The translations under genes and the position numbers were made by a program. A stretch of DNA of 5,972 bases, taken from Comamonadaceae bacterium (lineage in GTDB: Bacteria; Pseudomonadota; Gammaproteobacteria; Burkholderiales; Burkholderiaceae_C). The stretch is from contig CANHGF010000175.1 in NCBI GenBank assembly GCA_947460065.1, forward strand, positions 1 through 5,972. Reading direction: 5' to 3'. Of the stretch, positions 1-5,966 are shown piece by piece. Every line of letters begins with the position of its first letter. Within the stretch, counting starts at the first letter, position 1. The notes under the pieces are model-generated. The model was not told where the DNA came from and searched no databases. It was given only the letters and a program-made list of their open reading frames with translations.

Positions 1-742
<742 letters not shown>

Positions 743-795
743 TCAAGCCTTCGAGGGTCCACCTGGAGCAGGCGGGCCAAGCGGCCAAAGCGATG

Positions 796-801
796 ATTTT
801 A
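796..801 (-). promoter_or_regulatory. Possible -10 element for leuS
   Basis: On the minus strand this reads TAAAAT, a 5/6 match to the sigma-70 -10 consensus, in the gap between exbD and leuS. The matching -35 position 17 bases upstream (819-824, CGTGCC) is poor. If used, transcription would start near 789 and leave a leader of about 80 bases before leuS. No leucine-rich leader peptide is visible in it. This is a weak call based on one hexamer and its position. Confidence 0.3.
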
Positions 802-802
802 G

Positions 803-823
803 GCGCCGCAGCGGCTGCGGCAC
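803..823 (-). other. GC-rich hairpin between exbD and leuS
   Basis: The minus strand carries GCCGCA, a five-base spacer, then TGCGGC (805-821). One G-C and one G-T pair can be added outside, giving a stem of about 8 pairs. It starts 11 bases after the exbD stop. The bases that follow are GCCTAAAATC, so there is no U-tract and it is not a standard intrinsic terminator. It may slow transcription, protect the 3' end of the upstream mRNA, or have no function. Confidence 0.35.
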
Positions 824-833
824 GGGTGCGGGC

Positions 834-1268
834 TCAGGGCCGGCGCGCAGGCGCCGGCGGCTCGGTTACAAAGCCCACCCGCACGATACCGGCCTGGTGC
901 GCCAAAGCCAGCACCTGCACCACCCGGCCATAGGGTACCGAACGATCGGCGCGCAGCTGCAGCTCAGCCTCGCTGCGGCTGACGGCCACCGCAGCCAGTC
1001 GCTGCGCCAAGGCCTCGTCGGCCAATTTTTCACCATTCAGAACAGCCCGGCCGCTGCGGTCAAGCTCGAGCATCAGTGCCTGACCGGCCTGGGGCGAGGG
1101 CATGCTCACCGCCGCACGCGGCAATTGCAAGGGGATGGAACTGGCCAGAAAGGGCGCAGTGAGAATGAAGATGACCAACAGCACCAGCATCACGTCGACC
1201 AGCGGCGTGACATTGATCTGGCTCAGTGGCTCCTGAGCCGGGCGAGCCTCAAGACGACCAAAGCTCAT
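834..1268 (-). CDS. exbD: ExbD/TolR-family proton-channel subunit
   Basis: The 144-residue protein is an ExbD/TolR-type inner-membrane subunit. These work with an ExbB/TolQ pentamer to turn proton motive force into movement of a periplasmic partner (TonB or TolA). A short cytoplasmic N-terminus carries the conserved INVTPLVDVMLVLLVIFI stretch (residues 18-35). It forms a single transmembrane helix whose Asp25 aligns with the proton-carrying Asp25 of E. coli ExbD. The rest is a periplasmic domain ending in LALAHQAGIVRVGFVTEPP. The ATG overlaps the exbB stop in the four bases ATGA (1265-1268), which implies translational coupling and equal membership in one complex. Family assignment is firm. 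ExbD rather than TolR is chosen because no tolA, tolB or pal is nearby, but no tonB is seen either, so the partner is unknown. Confidence 0.88.
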   Translation of the reverse strand: MSFGRLEARPAQEPLSQINVTPLVDVMLVLLVIFILTAPFLASSIPLQLPRAAVSMPSPQAGQALMLELDRSGRAVLNGEKLADEALAQRLAAVAVSRSEAELQLRADRSVPYGRVVQVLALAHQAGIVRVGFVTEPPAPARRP

Positions 1269-1906
1269 GGCACTTGCGCAGCGGGCTGCAACAGCAGCTC
1301 GCGCAGGTCGTGGGCAAAGCCCTCGAGCTCGGCCTCAAGGCGGACGATGCGCCGGCCCATGATGTTGTAGGCCAGCACCGCCGGGATCGCCACTGCCAGG
1401 CCGGCAGCGGTCATGATCAAGGCCTCGCCCACCGGTCCAGCCACCAGGTCGATGGTGAGCTGGCCACTGCTGGCCATGCCACTGAGCGCATGGTAGATGC
1501 CCCAGACCGTGCCCAGCAGGCCCACAAAGGGCGCGGTGGTACCGACGGTGGCCAACAACACCTGGCCATATTGCAGACGCGCGCTGCTGGCCTGCAGGCC
1601 ATCGCGCAAGACGCGGGTCAGGCGGGCCCGTGCATCGCCCGCACCGGCCAGCGTGCCGGCCAGGGGGGCCTGAGCTGCCTGCAGCAGCGGCGCCAGCAAA
1701 GCCTGCGGGTCCAAGGCGGGTACCCGCTGCAGCGCCTGCGCCAGCGAGGGCGCCTGCCAGAAGGCGGCAATGCTGCGCGGCAAGGCCGGCCCCAGGCGGC
1801 CCAAAAGCCAGGTTTTCCAGAGGATGATGACCCAGCTGGCCACCGACATCAGCAAAAGCGCTACAGCCACACCGCGGCTGACCACATCGCCTTCGCTGAG
1901 CATCAT
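1265..1906 (-). CDS. exbB: MotA/TolQ/ExbB-family proton-channel subunit
   Basis: The protein has 213 residues from the first of two adjacent ATGs (1904-1906). It has the three-helix ExbB/TolQ layout: TM1 at about 11-35, a cytoplasmic stretch, TM2 at about 115-138 and TM3 at about 158-183. TM2 holds TTAPFVGLLGTVWGIYHAL and TM3 holds GEALIMTAAGLAVAIPAV. Thr133, Glu161 and Thr166 align with Thr148, Glu176 and Thr181 of E. coli ExbB, which line the proton path. It partners the overlapping exbD. A longer open frame reaching 2008 would run into dapB and adds a stretch unlike the family, so the start was placed after the dapB stop. Only 13 bases separate them (GCGGGGCTCCCCC), with no good ribosome-binding site, so initiation probably depends on ribosomes finishing dapB. 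It is shorter than E. coli ExbB (about 244 residues). ExbB versus a TolQ-like paralogue is not settled. Confidence 0.87.
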   Translation of the reverse strand: MMLSEGDVVSRGVAVALLLMSVASWVIILWKTWLLGRLGPALPRSIAAFWQAPSLAQALQRVPALDPQALLAPLLQAAQAPLAGTLAGAGDARARLTRVLRDGLQASSARLQYGQVLLATVGTTAPFVGLLGTVWGIYHALSGMASSGQLTIDLVAGPVGEALIMTAAGLAVAIPAVLAYNIMGRRIVRLEAELEGFAHDLRELLLQPAAQVP

Positions 1907-1919
1907 GGGGGAGCCCCGC

Positions 1920-2750
1920 CTAGCGCAGGCCGAGCACGTCGAACATGTCGTACAGGCCGCTCTGGCGACCGGCCAGAAAACGGGCGGCGCGCAAACTGCC
2001 CTGCGCATAGGTGGCGCGGCTGGCCGACTTGTGGGTGATCTCTATGCGCTCGCCGGTGCCGGCAAACAGCACCGTATGGTCGCCAACGATGTCGCCGCCG
2101 CGGATGGTAGAAAAGCCGATGGTCGAGGGGTCGCGCTCACCAGTGTGGCCATAACGCTCGTACACCGCACAGTCCTTGAGGTCACGGCCTATGGCCTGGG
2201 CGATCACCTCGCCCATCTTGAGCGCAGTGCCCGAAGGCGCATCCACCTTGTGGCGGTGGTGCGCCTCGATGATCTCGATGTCGTAGCCGGTGGCCAGCGC
2301 CTTGGCCGCCATTTCCAGGAGCTTGAGCGTGACGTTCACGCCGACGCTCATATTGGGCGCCATCACGATGGCAATGTCGCGGCCGGCCTCAGCAATTTGC
2401 TCCTTTTGCGCCTCGGTAAAGCCGGTGGTGCCTATGACCAATTGGACGCCCAGCTCGCGGCAGACCGCCAGATGGGCCATGGTGCCTTCGGGCCGGGTAA
2501 AGTCGATCAGCACCTGGCCGCCTTGGAGGCCCTGGCGCAGATCGCTGGTGATGAGCGCACCGCAAGCGGGCCGGCCCAGGCCTTGCGCGGCGTCGAGCCC
2601 CAGTTGCGCGCTGCCGGCCACATCGAGCGCGCCGCTCAGGCGCAGGTCGCCCGCCTCGAGCACCGCCTGCACCAGCATCTGGCCCATGCGGCCGCTGGCA
2701 CCGGCGACCACCACCTTCAAGGCCGCGTCGGCGGCAAGGTTTGCACTCAT
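1920..2750 (-). CDS. dapB: 4-hydroxy-tetrahydrodipicolinate reductase
   Basis: This 276-residue cytoplasmic enzyme reduces the product of DapA with NAD(P)H in the pathway to meso-diaminopimelate and lysine, feeding peptidoglycan and protein synthesis. The N-terminal Rossmann fold begins [12 protein letters not shown], with the nucleotide-binding GASGRMG at 17-23. IDFTRPEGT (82-90) and IGTTGFT (106-112) follow. The C-terminal domain carries the family signature [16 protein letters not shown] (161-176); His164 and Lys168 correspond to catalytic His159 and Lys163 of E. coli DapB. The length is typical. The ATG overlaps the bamE stop as ATGA (2747-2750) and is preceded by GGAGG ten bases upstream, so the start is well supported. 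It is the second gene of the likely bamE-dapB-exbB-exbD transcript. Confidence 0.98.
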   Translation of the reverse strand: MSANLAADAALKVVVAGASGRMGQMLVQAVLEAGDLRLSGALDVAGSAQLGLDAAQGLGRPACGALITSDLRQGLQGGQVLIDFTRPEGTMAHLAVCRELGVQLVIGTTGFTEAQKEQIAEAGRDIAIVMAPNMSVGVNVTLKLLEMAAKALATGYDIEIIEAHHRHKVDAPSGTALKMGEVIAQAIGRDLKDCAVYERYGHTGERDPSTIGFSTIRGGDIVGDHTVLFAGTGERIEITHKSASRATYAQGSLRAARFLAGRQSGLYDMFDVLGLR

Positions 2751-3298
2751 GGCTTGTCAGCCTCCAGAGGCGGGTAGTTGGTGGGCGCTGGCGCGGCGGG
2801 TGCACTGACTGCAGATGGCCGGGCCGGCTTGGCCGGCTGCGCGGCCTGCAGCTGTTCGGGCGTGGCCTGCAAAGGCGGCACCGCACCGAGCTTGCGCTTG
2901 ACGTCGAGCTGGGCGAGAAACTCGGACTCGCTGGGCATGGCATCGCCCGCAAACCGGGTCAGCGCATCACCCTGGAAAAACACCGAATAGCGGTACAACT
3001 TGGTATCCCCGCCGCCGCGCTTGAAGCTGAAAACATAGTCCCAGCGATCGGCATGAAACAGGCTGGAGACCAGGGGTGTGCCCAACAAGTTACGCACCTG
3101 CAGGCGCGACATGCCCGCTTTGAGCTGGCCGACCTGCTCACTGGCGATGAAGTTGCCCTGCACCACATCGTTGCGGTAAGGGGTCAGCCACTGCGCCGGC
3201 TGGCTCAGCACGCTGGCGCCGGAGCTACAGCCAGCCAGCCCGGCAGATACAGCGGCCAGCAAGGCGGTCAGCAGGAAAATGCGTTGACGCTCAGGCAT
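2747..3298 (-). CDS. bamE: Outer membrane assembly lipoprotein BamE (SmpA/OmlA)
   Basis: This 183-residue lipoprotein is the small accessory subunit of the BAM complex, which inserts beta-barrel proteins in the outer membrane. The N-terminus is a lipoprotein signal: positive MPERQR, a hydrophobic stretch, then LAGC with Cys24 as the lipidated residue. Ser at +2 fits sorting to the outer membrane. The SmpA/OmlA core covers about 38-112. It has YRNDVVQGN (41-49), the [16 protein letters not shown] helix and turn (62-77), and DRWDYVFSF (84-92). Beyond about 138 a Pro/Ala/Gln-rich tail of about 45 residues looks disordered, making the protein much longer than E. coli BamE (about 113). The ATG at 3298 has no obvious Shine-Dalgarno, but a later start would cut the signal peptide. 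It heads the leftward operon and is divergent from fur, an order common in Burkholderiales from general knowledge. Confidence 0.94.
   Translation of the reverse strand: MPERQRIFLLTALLAAVSAGLAGCSSGASVLSQPAQWLTPYRNDVVQGNFIASEQVGQLKAGMSRLQVRNLLGTPLVSSLFHADRWDYVFSFKRGGGDTKLYRYSVFFQGDALTRFAGDAMPSESEFLAQLDVKRKLGAVPPLQATPEQLQAAQPAKPARPSAVSAPAAPAPTNYPPLEADKP
2761..2765 (-). promoter_or_regulatory. Shine-Dalgarno for dapB inside the end of bamE
   Basis: The minus strand reads GGAGG here, ten bases before the dapB ATG and within the last codons of bamE. Together with the ATGA stop/start overlap it fixes the dapB start and suggests both fresh initiation and coupling to bamE translation. Confidence 0.6.
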
Positions 3299-3315
3299 GG
3301 AATTTCAGGGAAAGA

Positions 3316-3321
3316 TATGAT
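3316..3321 (+). promoter_or_regulatory. Possible -10 element for fur
   Basis: The plus strand reads TATGAT, a 5/6 match to the -10 consensus, 71 bases before the fur ATG. No good -35 is seen 16-18 bases upstream; a TTGACG at 3284-3289 is too far away (26-base spacing). If real, it lies just 6 bases from the divergent bamE -10, so the two promoters could not be occupied together. Confidence 0.3.
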
Positions 3322-3327
3322 CAGTTC

Positions 3328-3333
3328 ATTGTA
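3328..3333 (-). promoter_or_regulatory. Likely -10 element of the bamE operon promoter
   Basis: The minus strand reads TACAAT, a 5/6 match to the sigma-70 -10 hexamer, preceded by GC and set 29 bases before the bamE ATG. Transcription would begin near 3321 and leave a leader of about 23 bases. The hexamer at the usual -35 distance (GCCCTG) is poor, so either an activator or a weak basal promoter is possible. It lies in the only gap upstream of bamE, so the operon promoter must be in or near this gap unless transcription enters from elsewhere. Confidence 0.45.
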
Positions 3334-3392
3334 GCGACCCAGCCTCACAACAGGGCCCGCGACGCACAGGCCGCCGCCTGCAGGTGCCCATC

Positions 3393-3851
3393 ATGAACAA
3401 TATTGACGAACTCAAAAGCACCGGCCTGAAAGCCACCTTGCCGCGCCTGAAGATTCTGGAGATCTTCCAGAAAGGTCGCCAACGTCACATGACGGCTGAA
3501 GACGTGTTCAGGGTGCTGCTCGAAGAGCGCTCGGACATCGGGCTGGCCACCGTCTACCGGGTGCTGACACAGTTCGAGCAGGCCGGCCTGCTCAAGCGCA
3601 GCAACTTCGAGTCGGGCAAGGCGGTCTATGAAATCGACGAAGGCAAGCACCACGACCATCTGGTCTGCCTGGACTGCGGCCGGGTGGAAGAGTTCTACGA
3701 CGCCGAGATCGAGCAGCGCCAGCAAGCGGTGGCACAAGCCAAAGGCTTTGAAATCGCCGATCATTCGCTGGCCATCTATGCCAGCTGCACCAAGCCGCAG
3801 TGCCCTCACCGTCCGCTGCCAGCCCAGCCGGCGAGCGCGCGTCCCAGCTGA
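3393..3851 (+). CDS. fur: Ferric uptake regulator Fur
   Basis: This 152-residue cytoplasmic metal-dependent repressor binds DNA as a dimer when loaded with Fe2+ and controls iron uptake and related genes. The winged-helix domain covers about 1-80: TLPRLKILEIFQ (15-26), HMTAEDVF (32-39) and the recognition-helix region DIGLATVYRVLTQFEQAGLL (48-67). The dimerisation and metal domain has HHDH (86-89), the Cys92-x2-Cys95 pair in VCLDCGRVEEF, and a second Cys pair at 132 and 137 (SCTKPQCPH), as in structural-zinc Fur proteins. The ATG at 3393 is preferred over an in-frame GTG at 3384: it gives the usual MxNIDELKSTGLKATLPR start, and AGGTG lies six bases upstream. A Pro/Ala/Ser tail of about 12 residues ends the protein. 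It is the only plus-strand gene, divergent from bamE and convergent with hprK. No recognisable Fur box lies upstream, so autoregulation is not shown. Confidence 0.97.
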   Translation: MNNIDELKSTGLKATLPRLKILEIFQKGRQRHMTAEDVFRVLLEERSDIGLATVYRVLTQFEQAGLLKRSNFESGKAVYEIDEGKHHDHLVCLDCGRVEEFYDAEIEQRQQAVAQAKGFEIADHSLAIYASCTKPQCPHRPLPAQPASARPS

Positions 3852-3857
3852 TCGCTG

Positions 3858-4808
3858 TCAGTCGCCGCTGTCCATCGCGCGGCGGTGGCGTTCAACGAAT
3901 TCCTCGTAGGTGTTGATGCCGCGCAGCTGCAAGATCGCATTGCGAACCGCCGCCTCGACCAGCACGGCAATATTGCGGCCAGCCTCCACCTGGATCACCA
4001 CCTTGCGCACCGCTATGCCCAGGATGTCCTGCATCAGGGGTTCATACGGGATGCGGTCGTAGTCACGCTCAAGCGTCTCACGACGAACCAGGTGCACGAT
4101 GAGCTTGAGCCGCATCTTGCGGCGCACCGCCGTCTCGCCAAAGATGGCCTTGATATCGAGCAGGCCGATGCCACGCACCTCCAGCAAGTTGCGCAACAGT
4201 TCGGGGCAGCGGCCCTCAATGGTGGTTTGGTTGATGCGGTAGAGGTCTACCGCATCGTCGGCCACCAAGCCGTGGCCGCGCGAGATCAACTCCAGCCCCA
4301 ACTCACTCTTGCCCAAGCCCGATTCGCCGGTGATCATCACGCCCAGGCCCAGAATGTCCATGAACACGCCGTGCATGGAGGTACGGTCGGCGAAATGTTT
4401 GGACAGATAGGCCCGCAGCACGTCGATGACGAAGGCGGCCGACTCGGGTGTGGCAAACAGCGGTAAATTCGCGCGCTCGCACATGGAAATGAGCATGTCC
4501 GGTGCGCTCTGGCCATCGGCCACCACCAGCACCGGCGGCTCCAGGGTGATGATGCGGTTGATGCGCCGGCTGCAGTCTTCAACGCTGGCCTTGGTGAGGT
4601 ACGCCACCTCGCGCTCGCCCAGGATCTGCACCCGATAGGGGTGGATGTAGTTCAGGTAGCCCACCAGATCGGCACCGGAGCGGGCGGCGCGGACGGCCAC
4701 CTCGTCAAACCGCCGCTCGGAAGCGCCCAGGCCGGCCACCCATTGCCATTTGAGCGACTGGCGATGGTCCTCGAACAGGACGTCTGCGCTAACGACGGTG
4801 GGTTTCAC
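3858..4808 (-). CDS. hprK: HPr kinase/phosphorylase
   Basis: This bifunctional cytoplasmic enzyme phosphorylates and dephosphorylates a serine of the phosphocarrier HPr. In proteobacteria it usually belongs to the regulatory (nitrogen) phosphotransferase branch. The 316 residues comprise an N-terminal domain (1 to about 130) and the catalytic domain: [17 protein letters not shown] (144-160), Walker A GESGLGKS (161-168), HGLVADDAV (179-187) and the HprK signature [11 protein letters not shown] (209-219) followed by IFGETAV (222-228). The open frame extends to 4886, but that would overlap ptsN with residues unlike the family. A GTG at 4808 gives the expected [20 protein letters not shown] beginning and lies 16 bases after the ptsN stop, with a weak AGGG upstream. 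It is co-transcribed with ptsN. Its stop is 6 bases from that of convergent fur, so each gene's 3' untranslated RNA must run into the other. Confidence 0.95.
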   Translation of the reverse strand: MKPTVVSADVLFEDHRQSLKWQWVAGLGASERRFDEVAVRAARSGADLVGYLNYIHPYRVQILGEREVAYLTKASVEDCSRRINRIITLEPPVLVVADGQSAPDMLISMCERANLPLFATPESAAFVIDVLRAYLSKHFADRTSMHGVFMDILGLGVMITGESGLGKSELGLELISRGHGLVADDAVDLYRINQTTIEGRCPELLRNLLEVRGIGLLDIKAIFGETAVRRKMRLKLIVHLVRRETLERDYDRIPYEPLMQDILGIAVRKVVIQVEAGRNIAVLVEAAVRNAILQLRGINTYEEFVERHRRAMDSGD

Positions 4809-4824
4809 GCGGTGCAGCCCTGGC

Positions 4825-5295
4825 TCATGGCTGGGTATGCGCAGACCGCCAGGCCGCCACCAGGCCATGGAGCTCGCTGGCGTCACCGCAGCCCATGATC
4901 TGCTCCCTCAATGGCGCATCACTGAGAAGCTCAGCAATTTCGGAGAGGATTTCCAAGTGCTTCTGCGTGGCCGCTTCTGGCACCAGCAAAAAAATCAGCA
5001 GGCGTACCGGCTGCTCATCAGGCGCGTCAAAACCTATGGGCGCGCTCAAGCGGAAGACGGCCGCCATCGGGGACTTCAGCCCCTTGATCCGACCATGCGG
5101 AATGGCCACGCCGTGGCCCAGGCCGGTCGAGCCCAGGCGCTCACGGGCAAACAGGCTGTCGGTGATCAGCGCCCGGTTGAGCCCATGCTGATTCTCAAAC
5201 AGCAAGCCCGCCTCCTCAAAAGCGCGCTTTTTACTGGTGGCCTCGATGCCGACGAGGACCTGGCTGGCCGGCAGGATCTGGGAAAGGCGGTTCAT
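4825..5295 (-). CDS. ptsN: PTS IIA-like nitrogen regulatory protein (EIIA-Ntr)
   Basis: This is the terminal phosphoacceptor of the regulatory phosphotransferase chain EI-Ntr to NPr/HPr to EIIA-Ntr. It controls targets by binding, and in other bacteria these include potassium transport and stress functions. The 156 residues form one EIIA type-2 domain. The conserved [14 protein letters not shown] (56-69) contains the phosphorylated histidine His67 (E. coli His73). [13 protein letters not shown] (95-107) and [14 protein letters not shown] (113-126) follow. The ATG at 5295 gives [15 protein letters not shown], the usual family start. A GTG at 5319 would add eight residues with no better ribosome site; neither start has a clear Shine-Dalgarno. 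The gene is separated from hpf by a terminator and followed directly by hprK, whose substrate chain it shares. Confidence 0.95.
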   Translation of the reverse strand: MNRLSQILPASQVLVGIEATSKKRAFEEAGLLFENQHGLNRALITDSLFARERLGSTGLGHGVAIPHGRIKGLKSPMAAVFRLSAPIGFDAPDEQPVRLLIFLLVPEAATQKHLEILSEIAELLSDAPLREQIMGCGDASELHGLVAAWRSAHTQP

Positions 5296-5310
5296 GGCAA
5301 ATGTGGCGCA

Positions 5311-5341
5311 ATTATGCACACGGCAAACCAGCGACCATCAA
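5311..5341 (-). promoter_or_regulatory. Candidate promoter for ptsN-hprK
   Basis: On the minus strand, TTGATG (5336-5341) and CATAAT (5311-5316) are each 4-5/6 matches to sigma-70 -35 and -10 hexamers, but the spacing is 19 bases, longer than ideal. Because an intrinsic terminator lies just upstream at 5351-5377, a promoter in this gap is needed unless the terminator leaks. Position supports it more than sequence does. Confidence 0.35.
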
Positions 5342-5350
5342 CCGAGACCC

Positions 5351-5377
5351 AAAAAAGGCCTGCCGCAGCCGCAGGCC
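5351..5377 (-). terminator. Intrinsic terminator after hpf
   Basis: Reading the minus strand, GGCCTGC (5371-5377), a seven-base loop, and GCAGGCC (5357-5363) form a perfect 7-pair GC-rich stem. It is followed at once by six T residues (5351-5356). It begins 22 bases after the hpf stop and lies 55 bases before the ptsN start. This is a textbook Rho-independent terminator and is the clearest non-coding signal in the window. Confidence 0.85.
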
Positions 5378-5398
5378 CGCCACAGTCCAGACCGGCCT

Positions 5399-5749
5399 TC
5401 AGGCGCCGGGGGCCACCTCATCGGCCTGGCGCTTGACCGAGACATGGTGGTGATCTTGGATCCGGGTCTTGTGGCGGCCGACCTGCCGGTCGAGCTTGTC
5501 GGCCAGCTCGTCGATGGCCGCATAGAGGTCGAAATGAGAACTTTCGGCGAATAAATCCCGGCCTTTGACATGCAAATTGCACTCGGCGCGCTGCCTCAGG
5601 TCCTTTTCCTTCATGTTGTCTACCGTCAGCAGCACACGCATATCGACCACCTGGTCGAAGTGGCGGGCAATCCGATCGAGCTTACTGGTCACATAGTCCC
5701 GCAGGGCTGGGGTGACTTCCAGGTGGTGGCCGCTGATCGTCAGATTCAT
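5399..5749 (-). CDS. hpf: Ribosome hibernation promoting factor, short form
   Basis: This 116-residue protein binds the small ribosomal subunit near the decoding centre in slow growth or stationary phase. With partner factors in gammaproteobacteria, the short form helps form 100S dimers. The sequence is a single S30AE/YfiA domain: [20 protein letters not shown] (1-20), [10 protein letters not shown] (23-32), the hydrophobic strand MRVLLTVDN (37-45), [16 protein letters not shown] (55-70) and the closing helix [21 protein letters not shown] (74-94). It lacks the C-terminal dimerisation domain of long HPF proteins and is slightly longer than E. coli HPF (95). The ATG at 5749 has a strong AAGGAG six bases upstream. 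An in-frame ATG pair at 5830/5827 would add 27 unrelated residues and is rejected. A terminator follows, so the gene is probably expressed alone. Confidence 0.94.
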   Translation of the reverse strand: MNLTISGHHLEVTPALRDYVTSKLDRIARHFDQVVDMRVLLTVDNMKEKDLRQRAECNLHVKGRDLFAESSHFDLYAAIDELADKLDRQVGRHKTRIQDHHHVSVKRQADEVAPGA

Positions 5750-5755
5750 GAAGAG

Positions 5756-5761
5756 CTCCTT
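5756..5761 (-). promoter_or_regulatory. Strong Shine-Dalgarno of hpf
   Basis: The minus strand reads AAGGAG, followed by six bases (CTCTTC) and the hpf ATG. It is the best ribosome-binding site in the window and decides the hpf start over the in-frame upstream ATG pair. Confidence 0.8.
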
Positions 5762-5825
5762 GTCATAGGGAGATGGACACAAGGCCGCCAGCACAGCCGG
5801 CCGCAGGGGAAGCACTCTCAGGACC

Positions 5826-5854
5826 ATCATGCGCCGGCCGCCTCCAGATTGCAA
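5826..5854 (-). promoter_or_regulatory. Candidate sigma-70 promoter of hpf
   Basis: On the minus strand, TTGCAA (5849-5854) and CATGAT (5826-5831) are separated by exactly 17 bases; each hexamer matches the consensus at four of six positions. The predicted start near 5818 gives a leader of about 70 bases before hpf. The -10 overlaps the spurious in-frame ATG pair, which would therefore lie upstream of the transcript. Sequence match is moderate and spacing is ideal. Confidence 0.4.
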
Positions 5855-5891
5855 GTGCCCCAGGCCCCAAGGGGGAATTGAAGGGGGCTCA

Positions 5892-5905
5892 GAGCGGGTT
5901 CGCTC
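5892..5905. other. Small inverted repeat upstream of hpf
   Basis: GAGCG, a four-base GGTT loop and CGCTC form a 5-pair hairpin. It has no adjacent T-run on either strand, so it is not a convincing terminator. It lies about 40 bases upstream of the candidate hpf -35 and could be a protein-binding site or chance. Confidence 0.25.
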
Positions 5906-5916
5906 GACAACGGGGC

Positions 5917-5949
5917 CCAAAACCAAGCCAAAACCGAGCCAAAACCCCG
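5917..5949. repeat. Three 11-base tandem repeats with phased A-tracts
   Basis: Three consecutive units share CCAAAACC followed by a variable AAG, GAG or CCG. Each carries an AAAA run, at 5919-5922, 5930-5933 and 5941-5944, repeating every 11 bases, close to one helical turn. A-tracts in phase with the helix are known to bend DNA. The array lies in non-coding DNA 63 bases upstream of the candidate hpf -35. Confidence 0.7.
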
Positions 5950-5957
5950 CCCAACGG

Positions 5958-5966
5958 TGCCATAAT
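5958..5966 (+). promoter_or_regulatory. Possible extended -10 pointing out of the window
   Basis: The plus strand reads TGC followed by CATAAT, resembling an extended -10 (TGN plus TATAAT-like hexamer). No -35 is seen at the usual distance. If used, it would start transcription at about the right edge, divergent from hpf, for a gene that cannot be seen here. Confidence 0.25.

Noticed and set aside
1907..2008. Longer exbB start at 2008.
   Set aside because: It would overlap the dapB coding end by about 90 bases with a Cys/Arg-rich sequence unlike an ExbB N-terminus.
3311..3333. Possible Fur box with a TGATCA palindrome upstream of fur.
   Set aside because: It matches only about 7 of 19 consensus positions, no better than expected for AT-richer promoter DNA.
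4809..4886. Longer hprK start upstream of 4808.
   Set aside because: It would overlap ptsN by about 60 bases and add 26 residues unlike HprK. The GTG at 4808 gives the family start.
5750..5926. In-frame N-terminal extension of hpf, including an ATG pair at 5830/5827 with GGAGG ten bases upstream.
   Set aside because: The 5749 ATG has a much better ribosome site and matches the family start. The extension is unlike the family and its ATG pair overlaps the candidate -10.
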